Source: Nesterenkonia sp. PF2B19
GTDB taxonomy: Bacteria; Actinomycetota; Actinomycetes; Actinomycetales; Micrococcaceae
Direction: 5' to 3'
Assembly (NCBI RefSeq): GCF_001758425.2
Contig: NZ_MDSS02000037.1
Coordinates: 1 to 36,165 of the forward strand
DNA length: 36,165 nt
The position numbers and the translations under genes are program-made. The number at the start of each line of letters is the position of its first letter. Position 1 is the stretch's first letter. Below the pieces are notes generated by a model, which ran no database searches, was not told the DNA's origin, and saw only the letters and a list, made by a program, of their open reading frames with translations. Positions 1 to 8,916 of the stretch are shown piece after piece.

Positions 1-52
1 GGGAGCCGCGGGCCAGGCGTGGAGGCGCCGCTGAGCCGCGGGCTGCGGCCAT
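1..52 (-). CDS. Possible N-terminus of a clipped reverse-strand gene
   Basis: An ATG at 52 reads leftward without a stop to the window edge, giving 17 residues (MAAARGSAAPPRLARGS). A strong Shine-Dalgarno (AGGGAGGT) lies six bases upstream of this ATG, and a promoter-like palindrome lies about 50 bases upstream. Another ATG at 102 in a different frame is also open to the edge but has no ribosome binding site. A promoter-overlapping palindrome close to a start is usual for autoregulated TetR-type repressors, but the visible residues carry no recognisable domain, so no function is assigned. Confidence 0.35.
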   Translation of the reverse strand, partial: MAAARGSAAPPRLARGS

Positions 53-103
53 GGTGCACCTCCCTGTCCGGTCCATCCGGTCGGATCGACCGTGCCAGCC
101 ATA

Positions 104-121
104 ATTCTACGCGCCGTAGAA
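104..121 (-). promoter_or_regulatory. Operator-like palindrome overlapping a -10 box
   Basis: TTCTACG-CGC-CGTAGAA at 105-121 is a perfect 7-base inverted repeat. On the reverse strand, TAGAAT (positions 109-104) lies inside it and resembles an actinobacterial -10 box reading toward the clipped gene. A repressor bound here would block that promoter. The binding protein is unknown. Confidence 0.4.
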
Positions 122-177
122 ATCAACGGAGCAGGTATGACGGCGCGGGTCCTGCCCCGGCACGAGGCCTCCGGAGA

Positions 178-224
178 CGACGTCGGCCCCCGCCCGCCGA
201 GAGGCGGGTCGAGGGCCGACGTCG
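178..224 (-). terminator. Hairpin terminator downstream of hup
   Basis: A 12-base perfect outer stem (178-189 with 213-224) encloses a second stem CCCGCC/GGCGGG (193-198 with 203-208) closed by a GAGA tetraloop. It begins 24 bases after the hup stop codon. There is no T-run, as is common for terminators in high-GC actinobacteria. Confidence 0.8.
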
Positions 225-247
225 CAGGCCTGTGAGGCTGTGGCTGC

Positions 248-532
248 TCACTTGCCGGAAGCGGCGGCCTTCAGCTTGGAGCCGGCGGTCAGCTTGACTG
301 AGAAGCCCTCGGGGATCTCGATCGTCTCGCCGGTCTGCGGGTTGCGACCGGTGCGAGCGGCGCGCTTGGTGCGCTCCACAGCCAGCCAGCCGGGGATGGT
401 CACCTTCTCGCCAGCGGAGACCTGGGAGGTGAAGACCTCGAATACCGCGTCCAGCACGCCGTTGACGGCGGCCTGGGAGTTGCCGGACTTCTCTGCGACG
501 GCTGCGACGAGCTCGCTGCGGTTCATAGCCAT
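248..532 (-). CDS. hup: HU family nucleoid-associated DNA-binding protein
   Basis: This 94-residue protein matches the length and layout of bacterial HU: an N-terminal helical dimer part (NRSELVAAVAEKSG), the conserved IPG turn, and the DNA-binding arm with the RNPQTGE motif whose proline intercalates into DNA in this family. HU bends and compacts DNA as a dimer in the nucleoid. There is no lysine-rich tail of the mycobacterial HupB type. The start at 532 is set by AGGAGG seven bases upstream; the second Met (residue 3) is less well placed. The gene is followed by a strong hairpin terminator and appears monocistronic, divergent from pyc. Confidence 0.97.
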   Translation of the reverse strand: MAMNRSELVAAVAEKSGNSQAAVNGVLDAVFEVFTSQVSAGEKVTIPGWLAVERTKRAARTGRNPQTGETIEIPEGFSVKLTAGSKLKAAASGK

Positions 533-1053
533 AGTGTGTCCTCCTGGACTGGTTCGGCGTCAGTCCCCGTTGCCGGGGCTTTCAGAACGGCAACCTACCA
601 CGCCGTCACGCCCAGAACCGCATGATTCCGGGCGATTCACAGTGATTTTCCAGGCTCACGGCCCCCTGTGCAGGTCGAGTCCGCCCTGGTCCGGACATCT
701 GACGACACCTCCTGCGACCTGTCGAGCAGTCGCTCCGGCGACGGCCACGAGACCCGGTGACCGCCTCAACGCCCCCGCCCGCACCCGCTGCGGCCCGGCC
801 GGAGGGGCGACCACCTGTCATTATGTGACGCGCCCCACGTGGCGCGCGTCGCTGTGGCCGGTATTCTGTGCTCACTGCGCTGTACCCCTGGCTGTGGAGC
901 CGAGGGTCCCGCGCGCACCCAGCAGTTCCGGACCGGGCAGCGTCGCCCGATGCGGAGGGCGCGCACACCAGGGACTCCGGCACGCCCGTCCGCAGAGCTT
1001 CTGACAGGCCGCACAATGACGTGTGGCCGCAACTGAGAGGAACGCGACAACGG
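533..1053. other. Divergent intergenic region, hup / pyc promoters
   Basis: No gene is supported in these 521 bases. On the reverse strand TAGGTT (597-592) could be the hup -10 box, about 60 bases before its start. On the forward strand TATTCT at 862-867 is a reasonable pyc -10 box and would give a leader of about 180 bases. Imperfect GC-rich dyad symmetry surrounds CCACGT near 829-849. No known riboswitch was recognised in the leader. Confidence 0.4.
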
Positions 1054-4000
1054 ATGTTCTCCAAGATTCTGGTGGCCAACCGCGGTGAGATCGCCATCCG
1101 CGCCCTGCGCGCGGCCAACGAGCTCGGCGCCGGCACCGTCGCCGTCTACCCGCATGAGGACCGCAACTCCTTCCACCGACAGAAGGCCGACGAGGCCTAC
1201 CGCATCGGCGAGGAGGGACACCCCGTCCGCGCCTACCTCGACGTCGACGAGATCGTGCGGGTGGCCCGCGAGTCCGGCGCCGACGCCATCTACCCCGGCT
1301 ACGGCTTCCTGTCCGAGAATCCCCACCTCGCCCGCGCCGCTGAGGAGGCCGGCATCGCCTTCGTCGGCCCTCCTGCCGACGTCCTGGAGTCCACGGGGGA
1401 CAAGATCCGTGCCCTGCGTGCCGCCCGCGCGGCCGGGGTGCCGGTCCTGGAGAGCTCCGACCCCTCTGACGACCCCGAGGCGCTCATCGCCCAGGCTGAG
1501 AAGATCGGCTTCCCCATCTTCGTGAAGGCCGTCGCCGGCGGCGGCGGCCGGGGCATGCGCCGGGTGGAGACCCGCGAGGAGTTGCCCGACGCCCTGGGCG
1601 CGGCCATGCGCGAGGCCGAGACCGCCTTCGGCAACGCCACCGTCTTCCTGGAGCAGGCCGTGGTGCGGCCCCGCCACGTGGAGGTGCAGATCCTCGCCGA
1701 CGGTGAGGGCAATGTGGTCCACCTGTTCGAACGGGACTGCTCCATCCAGCGCCGCCACCAGAAGGTGGTGGAGATCGCTCCGGCCCCCGAGCTCGACGAT
1801 GAGATCCGGCAGGCTCTGTTCCGCGACGCCGTCGCCTTCGCGAAGGCCATGGGCTACCGCAACGCCGGCACCGTGGAGTTCCTGGTGGACACCGCCGGCG
1901 AGCGCGCGGGCCAGCACGTGTTCATCGAGATGAACCCGCGCATCCAGGTGGAGCACACCGTCACCGAGGAGATCACCGACGTCGACCTCGTCACCGCGCA
2001 GTTGCGCATCGCCGCCGGGGAGACCCTGGAGGATCTGGGCATCCGGCAGGAGGACCTGCGGGTGCGCGGCTCCGCGATGCAGTGCCGCATCACCACCGAG
2101 GACCCGGCCAACGACTTCCGCCCGGACATCGGCACCGTGACCGTCTACCGCTCGGCCGGCGGCTCCGGCATCCGGCTCGACGGCGGCACCGTCTACACCG
2201 GCGCCGAGATCAGCCCGCACTTCGACTCCATGCTGGTCAAGCTCACCAGCCGGGGGCGGGACCGGCTGACCGCGATCCGCCGGGCCCGCCGCGCGCTGGC
2301 CGAATTCCGCATCCGCGGCGTGGCCACGAACATCCCGTTCCTGAAGAACGTGCTCGACGACGAGCAGTTCCTCGCCGGGGACCTGGCCACCGACTTCATC
2401 GACAAGCGCCCCGAGCTCGCCAAGGTCAACCGCTCCAAGGACCGCGGCACCAAGGTGCTGCAGTACCTGGCCGACACCACCGTCAACCAGCCGCACGGCC
2501 CGCGGGTGGACGGCATCGACCCGCGGGACAAGCTGCCCCGCTTCCCCGGGGACAAGCGGGACGAGCCGGACCGCAGCCCCTTCGACGGGCCGTCGTCGCA
2601 CCCCCGGCCCGCCGGCTGGCGGGACGTCCTGCTGGAGCAGGGCCCCGAGGGCTTCGCCCAGGCCCTGCGCGCCCAGACCGCCCTGGCCGTCACCGACACC
2701 ACCTTCCGTGACGCCCACCAGTCGCTGCTGGCCACCCGGTGCGCACCGGGATCTGCTGGCCGCCGCTCCGGCGCTGTCCCATGTGGTGCCCGGGCTGCTC
2801 TCCGTCGAGGCCTGGGGCGGGGCGACCTACGACGTCGCCCTGCGCTTCCTCTCCGAGGACCCGTGGCGCCGACTGGCGCTGCTGCGGGCGGAGATGCCCA
2901 ACATCCCCATCCAGATGCTGCTGCGCGGCCGCAACACGGTCGGGTACACCCCCTACCCGTTGGAGGTCACCGACGCGTTCGTCGCCGAGGCCGCCGAGAC
3001 CGGGGTGGACATCTTCCGGATCTTCGACGCCCTCAACGACGTCGACCAGATCGCCCCGGCCATCGCCGCGGTGCGCAAGACCGGCACCGCCGTGGCCGAG
3101 GCCGCCCTGTGCTACACCGGCGACCTCTCCGACCCGGCCGAGGATCTCTACACGCTGGACTACTACCTGGGTCTGGCCCAGCGCATGGTGGACGCCGGGG
3201 CGCACATCCTGGCCATCAAGGACATGGCCGGGCTGCTCCGGCCGGCCGCTGCCCGCACCCTGGTCACGGCGCTGCGGGAACGCTTCGACGTGCCGGTGCA
3301 CCTGCACACCCATGACACCGCCGGCGGCCAGCTGGCCACCCTGCTGGCCGCCGCGGAGGCCGGGGTCGACGCCGTCGTCGTCGCCACCTCCTCCATGGCC
3401 GCCACCACCTCTCAGCCGCCGGCCTCCGCGCTGGTGGCCGCGCTGGAGCACACCGAGCGCGACACCGGCCTGGGGCTGGAGGCCGTGGCCTCGCTGGAGC
3501 CCTACTGGGAGGCGGTGCGCGCCATCTACAAGCCCTTCGAGTCCGGGCTGCCCAGCCCCACGGGACGCGTCTACCGCCACGAGATCCCCGGCGGCCAGCT
3601 CTCGAACCTGCGGCAGCAGGCCATCGCGCTGGGACTGGGTGAGCGCTTCGAGGACATCGAGGACATGTACCACGCCGCGGACACGATGCTGGGCCGGCTG
3701 GTGAAGGTGACGCCGTCGTCGAAGGTGGTCGGTGACCTGGCGCTGCAGCTGGTGGGCATGGGGGTGGATCCCGCTGAGTTCGAGGCGGCGCCGCAGAGCT
3801 TCGACCTGCCGGACTCGGTCATCCAGTTCCTGGCCGGACAGCTGGGCGACCCGCCCGGCGGCTGGCCCGAGCCGTTCCGCTCCAAGGCGCTGGAAGGCCG
3901 CACCGTCCGTCCGCTGGACGAGGATCTCACCGACGAGGACCGGGCCGGGCTGGCCGGGGACTCCGCGACCCGCCAGGCCACGCTGAACCGGCTGCTGTTC

Positions 4001-4501
4001 CCGGGCCCGACCCGGGACTACGAGGCCGCCCGCGACGCCTACGGGGACGTGATGGTCCTGCACACCCGGGACTTCCTCTACGGTCTGCGCCGCGGCGAGG
4101 AGCACACCATCTCCCTGGGCAAGGGCGTCCGGCTGCTGGTGACCCTGCAGTCCGTCTCCGAGCCGGACGAGAAGGGCCTGCGCACCGTGATCTGCGCGCT
4201 CAACGGCCAGCCCCGGCCCCTCGTGGTCCGCGACGAGTCCGTGGAGGCCACCGTGCACACCGCGGAGAAGGCCGACGCCGCGGTCCCCGGCCAGGTCGCC
4301 GCGCCCTTCGCCGGAGCCGTCTCCCTGCTCGTGGAGGAGGGCCAGACCGTGGAGCCGGGACAGAACATCGCCACCATCGAGGCGATGAAGATGGAGGCCG
4401 CGATCACCACCCCGGTGGGCGGCACCGTGGCCCGCACCGTGCTCAACGGCGTGCAGCAGGTCGACGGCGGCGACCTCCTGGTGGTGGTCGAGCCGGCCTG
4501 A
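1054..4501 (+). CDS. pyc: Pyruvate carboxylase (frameshifted as sequenced)
   Basis: Biotin-dependent ATP:pyruvate carboxylation to oxaloacetate, the anaplerotic cytoplasmic step. The N-terminal biotin carboxylase domain (about 1-450) starts MFSKILVANRGEIAIRA and has the glycine-rich ATP-grasp loop (GGGGRGM) and MNPRIQVEHTVTE. The carboxyltransferase domain begins at TDTTFRDAHQS (about residue 548). The C-terminal biotinyl domain carries EAMKME with the biotinylated lysine codon at 4388-4390. The start follows GAGAGGAA (1035-1042). Near 2737-2750 two bases are missing (a G and a C, each in a three-base run), so the first part reads in one frame and the rest in another. Restoring them gives ATRVRTRDLLAAA and about 1149 residues, normal for the family. 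The break is probably a consensus error. Confidence 0.95.
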
Positions 4502-4548
4502 GGGCCGGGCGACGGTCGAGCCGCGCCCTTCCGCACTCTCCCCGTCCA

Positions 4549-4608
4549 GTGGCGATTCACTGCCGCTCAGGCGCCGATTCCGTCGGCCAGCGGCAGTGAA
4601 TCCGCCAC
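4549..4608 (+). terminator. Long inverted repeat after pyc
   Basis: Arms 4549-4567 and 4589-4608 pair over 19 bases with one bulged base, around a 21-base loop. It starts about 48 bases after the pyc stop and before the ASCH gene start. A terminator role is the simplest reading. A REP-like dispersed element cannot be excluded. Confidence 0.55.
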
Positions 4609-4654
4609 GCGTCGATTCCGATGCTGGTGGTGGGGAAGGTGTTGAATTGGGAGC

Positions 4655-5167
4655 ATGAACTCTCCGCAGGCCAGCCGTCCCCTCGCCGCCCCTGACCACG
4701 AGGCCGCCCGCGCCCTCTGGGACCAGTACGCGCAGGTCCACCCGGCGGCCGCGTCCGCGAGCCCTGACTTCCTGGTCGATCAGTTCGGTGACCATGCCGA
4801 GCTGGCCGACGAGCTGCTGGACCTGGTGCGCGCGGGGCACAAGACCGCCACCGCCAGTCTGCTGTCCGAATACGTCTGGGAGGGTGAGGCCCCACCCGGG
4901 ATCGGCGCCCACACGGTGTTCTGCGACGGCGACGGCGACCCTCGGGTGATCGTACGGACCACCGGCCTCGCGCTGGCCGGCTTCACCGACGTCGACGCCG
5001 ACCACGCCTGGGCGGAGGGCGAGGGCGACCGCAGCCTGGCGCATTGGCGCACTGAGCATCGACGCTTCTGGGAGCGCGTCTGCGCGGCCGCCGGTCGCAG
5101 CTTCAGCCCCGACATGGAGGTGCTCATGGAGCGCTTCGAGGTCGTCTGGTCCGATGCCGAGGGGTGA
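4655..5167 (+). CDS. ASCH domain-containing protein
   Basis: This 170-residue protein has the signature of bacterial ASCH (formerly DUF984) proteins: GHKTATASLL, then PPGIGAHTVFCDGDGDPRVIVRTT, then AEGEGDRSLAHWRTEHRRFW. ASCH domains have a PUA-like beta-barrel fold and are thought to bind RNA or modified nucleotides; some small members hydrolyse N4-acetylcytidine. The cellular role of this longer type is not established. The start has a weak GGGAG four bases upstream. The NUDIX gene begins 16 bases after its stop, and both products may act on nucleotides, but that gene appears to have its own promoter. Confidence 0.85.
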   Translation: MNSPQASRPLAAPDHEAARALWDQYAQVHPAAASASPDFLVDQFGDHAELADELLDLVRAGHKTATASLLSEYVWEGEAPPGIGAHTVFCDGDGDPRVIVRTTGLALAGFTDVDADHAWAEGEGDRSLAHWRTEHRRFWERVCAAAGRSFSPDMEVLMERFEVVWSDAEG

Positions 5168-5170
5168 GGA

Positions 5171-5176
5171 TACTCT
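5171..5176 (+). promoter_or_regulatory. -10 box for a leaderless NUDIX transcript
   Basis: TACTCT ends exactly seven bases before the ATG at 5184, so the expected +1 is the A of the start codon. There is no convincing Shine-Dalgarno for that ATG. The same TANNNT-N7-ATG pattern precedes the aldo/keto reductase at 28660. Confidence 0.5.
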
Positions 5177-5183
5177 GGCAGGC

Positions 5184-5780
5184 ATGCCGACCGGAGAGAG
5201 CCCCCCGACCGCCTCTGCCCGCACGCTCTCCCCGATCGCCGCGGGGTTCCTGGAGGACCTGCGCGGCTGGACGCCGGTCTCGCCCGCCCAGCGCCGTCTC
5301 CAGCAGGACTACGTGGACCTGGCGGCACAGGGCGATGAGGCCTTCCGCCGTCGGCCGCGGCCCGAGCACCTCACCGCCAGCTGCTTCATCTTCGACGACA
5401 CGCTCACCCAGGTGCTGCTGTGCTTCCACGGCAAGGGCCGGTTCTGGGTGCAGCTGGGCGGCCACATCGAGGACGCCGACGACTCCGTGCCGGAGGCCGC
5501 CTTCCGGGAAGCCGCCGAGGAGAGCGGCCTGACCACCCTGCGGCCCCTGCGCCGCACGCCGGTGGACCTCAACGTGCACCCGCTGGGCTCCGGATTCTCC
5601 CACTGCACCGCCCACTGGGACGTCGGCTATGCGGCGATCGCCCCACGGGACGCGCGCATCGTGGTCAGCGAGGAGAGCGAGGACGTCGCCTGGTGGCCGG
5701 TGGACCGTATGCCGGCCAACGCGGCCGACGAGTTCGACGTCCGTCTGCACACCGTGCTCACCGAGCTCGGCGTGAGCTGA
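5184..5780 (+). CDS. NUDIX hydrolase
   Basis: The protein is 198 residues from the ATG at 5184. It carries a NUDIX box: GGHIEDADDSVPEAAFREAAEESGL (split here for reading: GGHIEDADDSV / PEAAFREAAEESGL), with the REAxEE core that binds the metal. Such enzymes cleave nucleoside diphosphates linked to another group; the substrate cannot be predicted. A start at 5154 would overlap the ASCH gene and lacks support, whereas 5184 lies seven bases after a -10 box. The gene converges with manA, with 24 bases between stop codons. Confidence 0.88.
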   Translation: MPTGESPPTASARTLSPIAAGFLEDLRGWTPVSPAQRRLQQDYVDLAAQGDEAFRRRPRPEHLTASCFIFDDTLTQVLLCFHGKGRFWVQLGGHIEDADDSVPEAAFREAAEESGLTTLRPLRRTPVDLNVHPLGSGFSHCTAHWDVGYAAIAPRDARIVVSEESEDVAWWPVDRMPANAADEFDVRLHTVLTELGVS

Positions 5781-5782
5781 GG

Positions 5783-5804
5783 GCCGGCACGCGCGCTCGC
5801 CGGC
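5783..5804. terminator. Possible shared terminator between NUDIX and manA
   Basis: GCCGGC at 5783-5788 pairs with GCCGGC at 5799-5804 around a 10-base loop, within the short gap between two converging stop codons. The stem is short, so support is modest. Confidence 0.35.
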
Positions 5805-7017
5805 TCAGCCGCGCAGCTTCGCGAGGAAAGCACGCCCGGCACCGCGGAGCCGCAGCCGGCCGGGGTCGGTGTGGAGCAGCTGGGCTCCGCGGCCGGCAGT
5901 GCGGGGACCGCTCGTCGGCGACGAGACGGTGAACGTCCCGTCGAGGACGATCAGCACGCTGGGTCCCGGGGTCGCGACCTCCGTGTCCCCGGTGATCTCC
6001 ATCAGCTCGAAGGGCGCCTGCTCCTGTCCCTCCGGGCGGTGGGCCAGCAGATGCTCCTCCAAGGGCATGGGAGCGGTGGGGCGGGGCCGCCCCGGCGTGA
6101 GGTCTGCGATGCGGAGCAGCTCCGCGACGTCGAGGTGTTTGGTGGTCAGTCCGCCGCGCAGCACGTTGTCGCTGGGACCCATGAGCTCCACGCCGAGGCC
6201 CTGCACGTAGGCGTGGAGGACGCCGGCCGGCAGCCACAGCGACTCCCCCGCCCGCAGGGTCAGGTGGTGGAGCATCACCGCCACGGCGATCCCCGGATCC
6301 CCGGGGTGAGCGGCCTGCAGGCGACGGATGAGGTCCCACGGGGCGAGCTCCTCGGCGTCGACGGACCGCGGCGCCGCCTCGGCGGCCAGCAGGGCCGGCA
6401 CGACTCCGGCGGCCTCCTCCGCGGTGAGCAGCCAGGCGACCACCGCCCCGAGGTGCGTCCGACCGTCGTCGACCTGCTGGAGGTGCGCTCGCCAGCGGCT
6501 CAGCGCCTGCACGTGCCCCGGCGTCTCCTGCTCCGCCGCCTCATGCTCCCGGGGGACCCGGGTCGATGACGGCGTCGACGATGCCGAGGATCTGCGCGGT
6601 CTCCTGGAATCCGCAGAGCGCCTGGAAGCCGTCCTCGAGGGCGACGATCATCTCCGGCTTCGGCCGGGGGTCACGGTAGTTCCGGTGCGCGGCGTCGATC
6701 GGGATGCCGGCAGCCTCCTCCCGGGAGAAGCCCACCTCTGCCTCAGCGGCAGAGGGATGAGCCTGCAGTGAGAGCGGCCTGTCGGCGGCCAGGATCTTCA
6801 GGAGGAACTGCAGATGAGATCCTGTGCTCTGCTCCCACTCGTGGACGTCGCTCCATCGAGAGTCATCGAGGATCCGGCTGGGGGCCTTCGGGTGGGCGCC
6901 CAGCCATAGCTCGGCCTCACGGCCTGCCACACCAGGACGCCCCAGCAGAGCAGAGATCCGTCCGGGAGAGCCCCAGTCGTAGGGCATGCACCGGTTGTCG
7001 ATCCTCAGCAGCGTCAT
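5805..7017 (-). CDS. manA: Mannose-6-phosphate isomerase, class I (frameshifted)
   Basis: A zinc-dependent cupin that interconverts mannose-6-phosphate and fructose-6-phosphate. The N-terminal half reads NRCMPYDWGSP, LQAHPS (zinc ligands Q and H) and PKPEMIVALEDGFQALCGF. The C-terminal half has WLPAGVLHAY and SDNVLRGGLTTKHLDVAEL, typical of type I isomerases. The halves lie in different frames. A run of five G on the forward strand (6551-6555) holds one base too many; with four, the reading continues PGPREHEAAEQE and gives 403 residues, a normal length. Unrepaired, translation stops after 158 residues. Its start overlaps the stop of the upstream kinase by four bases (ATGA), so the two are translationally coupled. 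Confidence 0.92.
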
Positions 7018-8000
7018 GACGCAGACTCCTGGCGCCGGGCGACGGAGATGAGATCGCGCAACGGGTGGCCCTCCGGCAGCTCGGCCATGAGTGCGGAGCC
7101 CTCCACACCATCGACCTCCGGGCTGAGCAGTCGCGCCTGGGGCACCGTGTCCGCCAGGCAGCCCCGGAATGCGCGGAGAACTGCAGGGGAGACGAAGACT
7201 CCTCCGATGGCTGCCACCTGGGTGGGATCGTCCCCCTGTGGCTCCTCCACGCGACGCAGGGCCGTCCCGGCGGTATGGGCGAGCTCGCGGCCGGCCTGCG
7301 CGCAGATCTCAGCGCAGACGGCGTCCGATTCAGCGAGTCGGGACACCTCTGCGGCGAAGGATGCCACCGTGCTCACCCGCTCCGGGTCGTTCTGCAGCTG
7401 CACGTAGGCGCTCTCCAGGTCCGGCCATCGTGCAGCGGCCACTTCCCGGAAGGCCGTCGACGGACCGCGCCCGTCGTGGTCGCGCATCGCCGCGTCCAGC
7501 GCAGCTCGGCCGATCCAATAGGCGCTGCCTGCATCGCCCATGATGTTGCCCCAGCCATCGACGCGGGCCACCCGCACCCGCCCCACGCCGAGGGCGACGG
7601 TACCGGTGCCCGCTGCGACGACTGCTCCGCAGGAAGCACCCAGCGCACCGAGGGCGGAGGTCACCGAATCATGCGCCAGGCGAACTTCACGAGCGTCGAG
7701 GTCCCCGGGAAGCTCCAACAGCAGGCCGGCATCCGCGTCGGGGCGTGTGAGGCCGGTGACCCCAAGAGCGACGACCGCGTCCTCTCCCAGCTCATTGAGG
7801 GCGTGGGCGATGAGGACTCGCAGCTGCGGCACCAACGGGCGGTCAGTCTGCACGCCGCCGAGCCGGAATCGCCGCTCGGACCTGAAGACGTCACGGATCA
7901 GAACCTTGGTGCTGGTCTGACCCACATCCATGGCGACAAGCGGAGCACCGGGCGCAGCAGCCCGGACCGGCTCGAGCGGACGCCGTCGGACAGTGGTCAT
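7014..8000 (-). CDS. BadF/BadG/BcrA/BcrD-family sugar kinase (N-acetylglucosamine kinase-like)
   Basis: This 328-residue protein has the ASKHA-fold ATPase layout: phosphate-1 loop MDVGQTSTKVLI (residues 24-35), phosphate-2 segment AAGTGTVALGVG, the GWGNIMGDAGSAYWIG segment typical of GlcNAc kinase-like members, and a C-terminal adenosine motif near GGVFVSP. It lacks the cysteine motifs of the 2-hydroxyacyl-CoA dehydratase activators in the same superfamily. The probable reaction is ATP-dependent phosphorylation of N-acetylglucosamine or a related hexose. The start has GAGGAG eight bases upstream. It is the first gene of a two-gene operon with manA, which suggests coupled uptake of a sugar into fructose-6-phosphate. 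Confidence 0.85.
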   Translation of the reverse strand: MTTVRRRPLEPVRAAAPGAPLVAMDVGQTSTKVLIRDVFRSERRFRLGGVQTDRPLVPQLRVLIAHALNELGEDAVVALGVTGLTRPDADAGLLLELPGDLDAREVRLAHDSVTSALGALGASCGAVVAAGTGTVALGVGRVRVARVDGWGNIMGDAGSAYWIGRAALDAAMRDHDGRGPSTAFREVAAARWPDLESAYVQLQNDPERVSTVASFAAEVSRLAESDAVCAEICAQAGRELAHTAGTALRRVEEPQGDDPTQVAAIGGVFVSPAVLRAFRGCLADTVPQARLLSPEVDGVEGSALMAELPEGHPLRDLISVARRQESAS

Positions 8001-8364
8001 GGACTCAGCTCCTCACAGTCAGCCTCCGGGCAGCGGGAAATCACGCCGGCCGGATTGATGACATCGTAGGACATCGAGTGATCCACAACAAGACGTGAAG
8101 CTCCATGGACGCACGCCACGCGCAGCATTCCTACGCCCAATGTGGACCGCATCTCGTCTCATGACCTGCGAATGCTTGCTCTCCCCCTCGTCAGCGCATC
8201 ACCAGAAATCCAGCCCAGCTGTCACTGTCCCACGTGGTCTTCACTGGACATCTCGCCGCAGCAGATCTCATCCATGTCCACAGGTTCAATCAGCCGCTGT
8301 GGCCCGCCCAGGCGCTGCTGGTGCACCTCATCGAGGCCTGAGGGTGACCCTGGGCAGACATGAC
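8001..8364. other. Gap of lower GC, possible gene remnant
   Basis: No intact gene is supported. The stretch is visibly less GC-rich than its surroundings. One forward frame (8216-8341, ending in TGA) reads QLSLSHVVFTGHLAAADLIH and continues with protein-like composition (HRFNQPLWPAQALLVHLIEA), but has no start codon or upstream continuation in frame. It could be the tail of a decayed gene. The family was not recognised. Confidence 0.25.
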
Positions 8365-8398
8365 AGGGGCGGGACCACCCGAAGGTGGTCCCGCCCCT
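8365..8398 (-). terminator. Strong hairpin terminator of the rpmB-rpmG-rpsN operon
   Basis: A perfect 15-base stem (8365-8379 with 8384-8398) is closed by a CGAA tetraloop. It lies 42 bases after the rpsN stop codon. No T-run follows on the reverse strand. Confidence 0.85.
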
Positions 8399-8440
8399 AT
8401 CAGCGGTCCGGATCAGCCGATGCTGATCACGGATGCGTCG

Positions 8441-8746
8441 TCACCAGGACGACTTGGTGATGCCGGGCAGCTCGCCGTTGTGCGCCATGTTGCGGAAACG
8501 GATGCGGGAGATGCCGAACTTCTGGAAGGTGCCGCGCGGACGGCCGTCGATGGAGTCGCGGTTCCGGACTCGGATCGGGCTGGCGTCACGGGGCAGCTTC
8601 TGCAGGCCCACGCGGGCGGCCTCGCGCTCCTCGTCGGAAGCGTTCGGGTCCACGAGGGTCTTCTTGAGCTGAGCGCGCTTCTCGGCGTAGCGCTCGACGA
8701 TGACCTTGCGCTGCTCGTTCTTTGCGATCTTGGACTTCTTGGCCAT
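8441..8746 (-). CDS. rpsN: 30S ribosomal protein S14, zinc-independent form
   Basis: S14 is a 30S head protein. At 101 residues this is the long form: it opens [20 protein letters not shown] and ends with [17 protein letters not shown] and [15 protein letters not shown], the classical S14 C-terminus. It has no cysteines, so it lacks the zinc ribbon of the short form. It is the third gene of rpmB-rpmG-rpsN, two bases after the rpmG stop. In actinobacteria such Cys-free sets are often zinc-regulated paralogues, but in some Micrococcales they are the main copies; one window cannot decide. Confidence 0.97.
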   Translation of the reverse strand: MAKKSKIAKNEQRKVIVERYAEKRAQLKKTLVDPNASDEEREAARVGLQKLPRDASPIRVRNRDSIDGRPRGTFQKFGISRIRFRNMAHNGELPGITKSSW

Positions 8747-8748
8747 GA

Positions 8749-8916
8749 TCAGCGCTCCTCTCGGAAGTCGACGTGCTTGCGGACGACCGGGTCGTACTTC
8801 TTCAGCACGATGCGGTCGGGGTTGTTACGGCGGTTCTTCCGGGTCACATAGGTGAACCCGGTGCCGGCCGTCGACTTCAGCTTGATGATGGGACGTACGT
8901 CCTTGTCCTTGGCCAT
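8749..8916 (-). CDS. rpmG: 50S ribosomal protein L33, cysteine-free
   Basis: A 55-residue protein, [20 protein letters not shown] then [20 protein letters not shown] and [15 protein letters not shown]. The [14 protein letters not shown] segment is diagnostic of L33. It has no cysteines and so is the zinc-free form. The ATG at 8916 shares one base with the rpmB stop codon (TAATG), and rpsN starts two bases after its stop, so the three genes form a tight operon. Confidence 0.96.
   Translation of the reverse strand: MAKDKDVRPIIKLKSTAGTGFTYVTRKNRRNNPDRIVLKKYDPVVRKHVDFREER

Noticed and set aside
766-2718. A 650-codon reverse frame opposite pyruvate carboxylase
   Set aside because: It is the antisense shadow of a high-GC gene, with Gly/Ala/Val/Asp-rich composition and no domain. 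The forward strand encodes an unmistakable biotin carboxylase.
2690-5224. An 844-codon reverse frame
   Set aside because: It runs antisense to three different forward genes (pyc, ASCH, NUDIX) and across their gaps, so it cannot be a real protein.
6541-6560. Programmed frameshifting in manA
   Set aside because: The site is a plain five-base G/C run without a conserved stimulatory structure that I can see, ManA is not known to use it, and the window has many similar indels.
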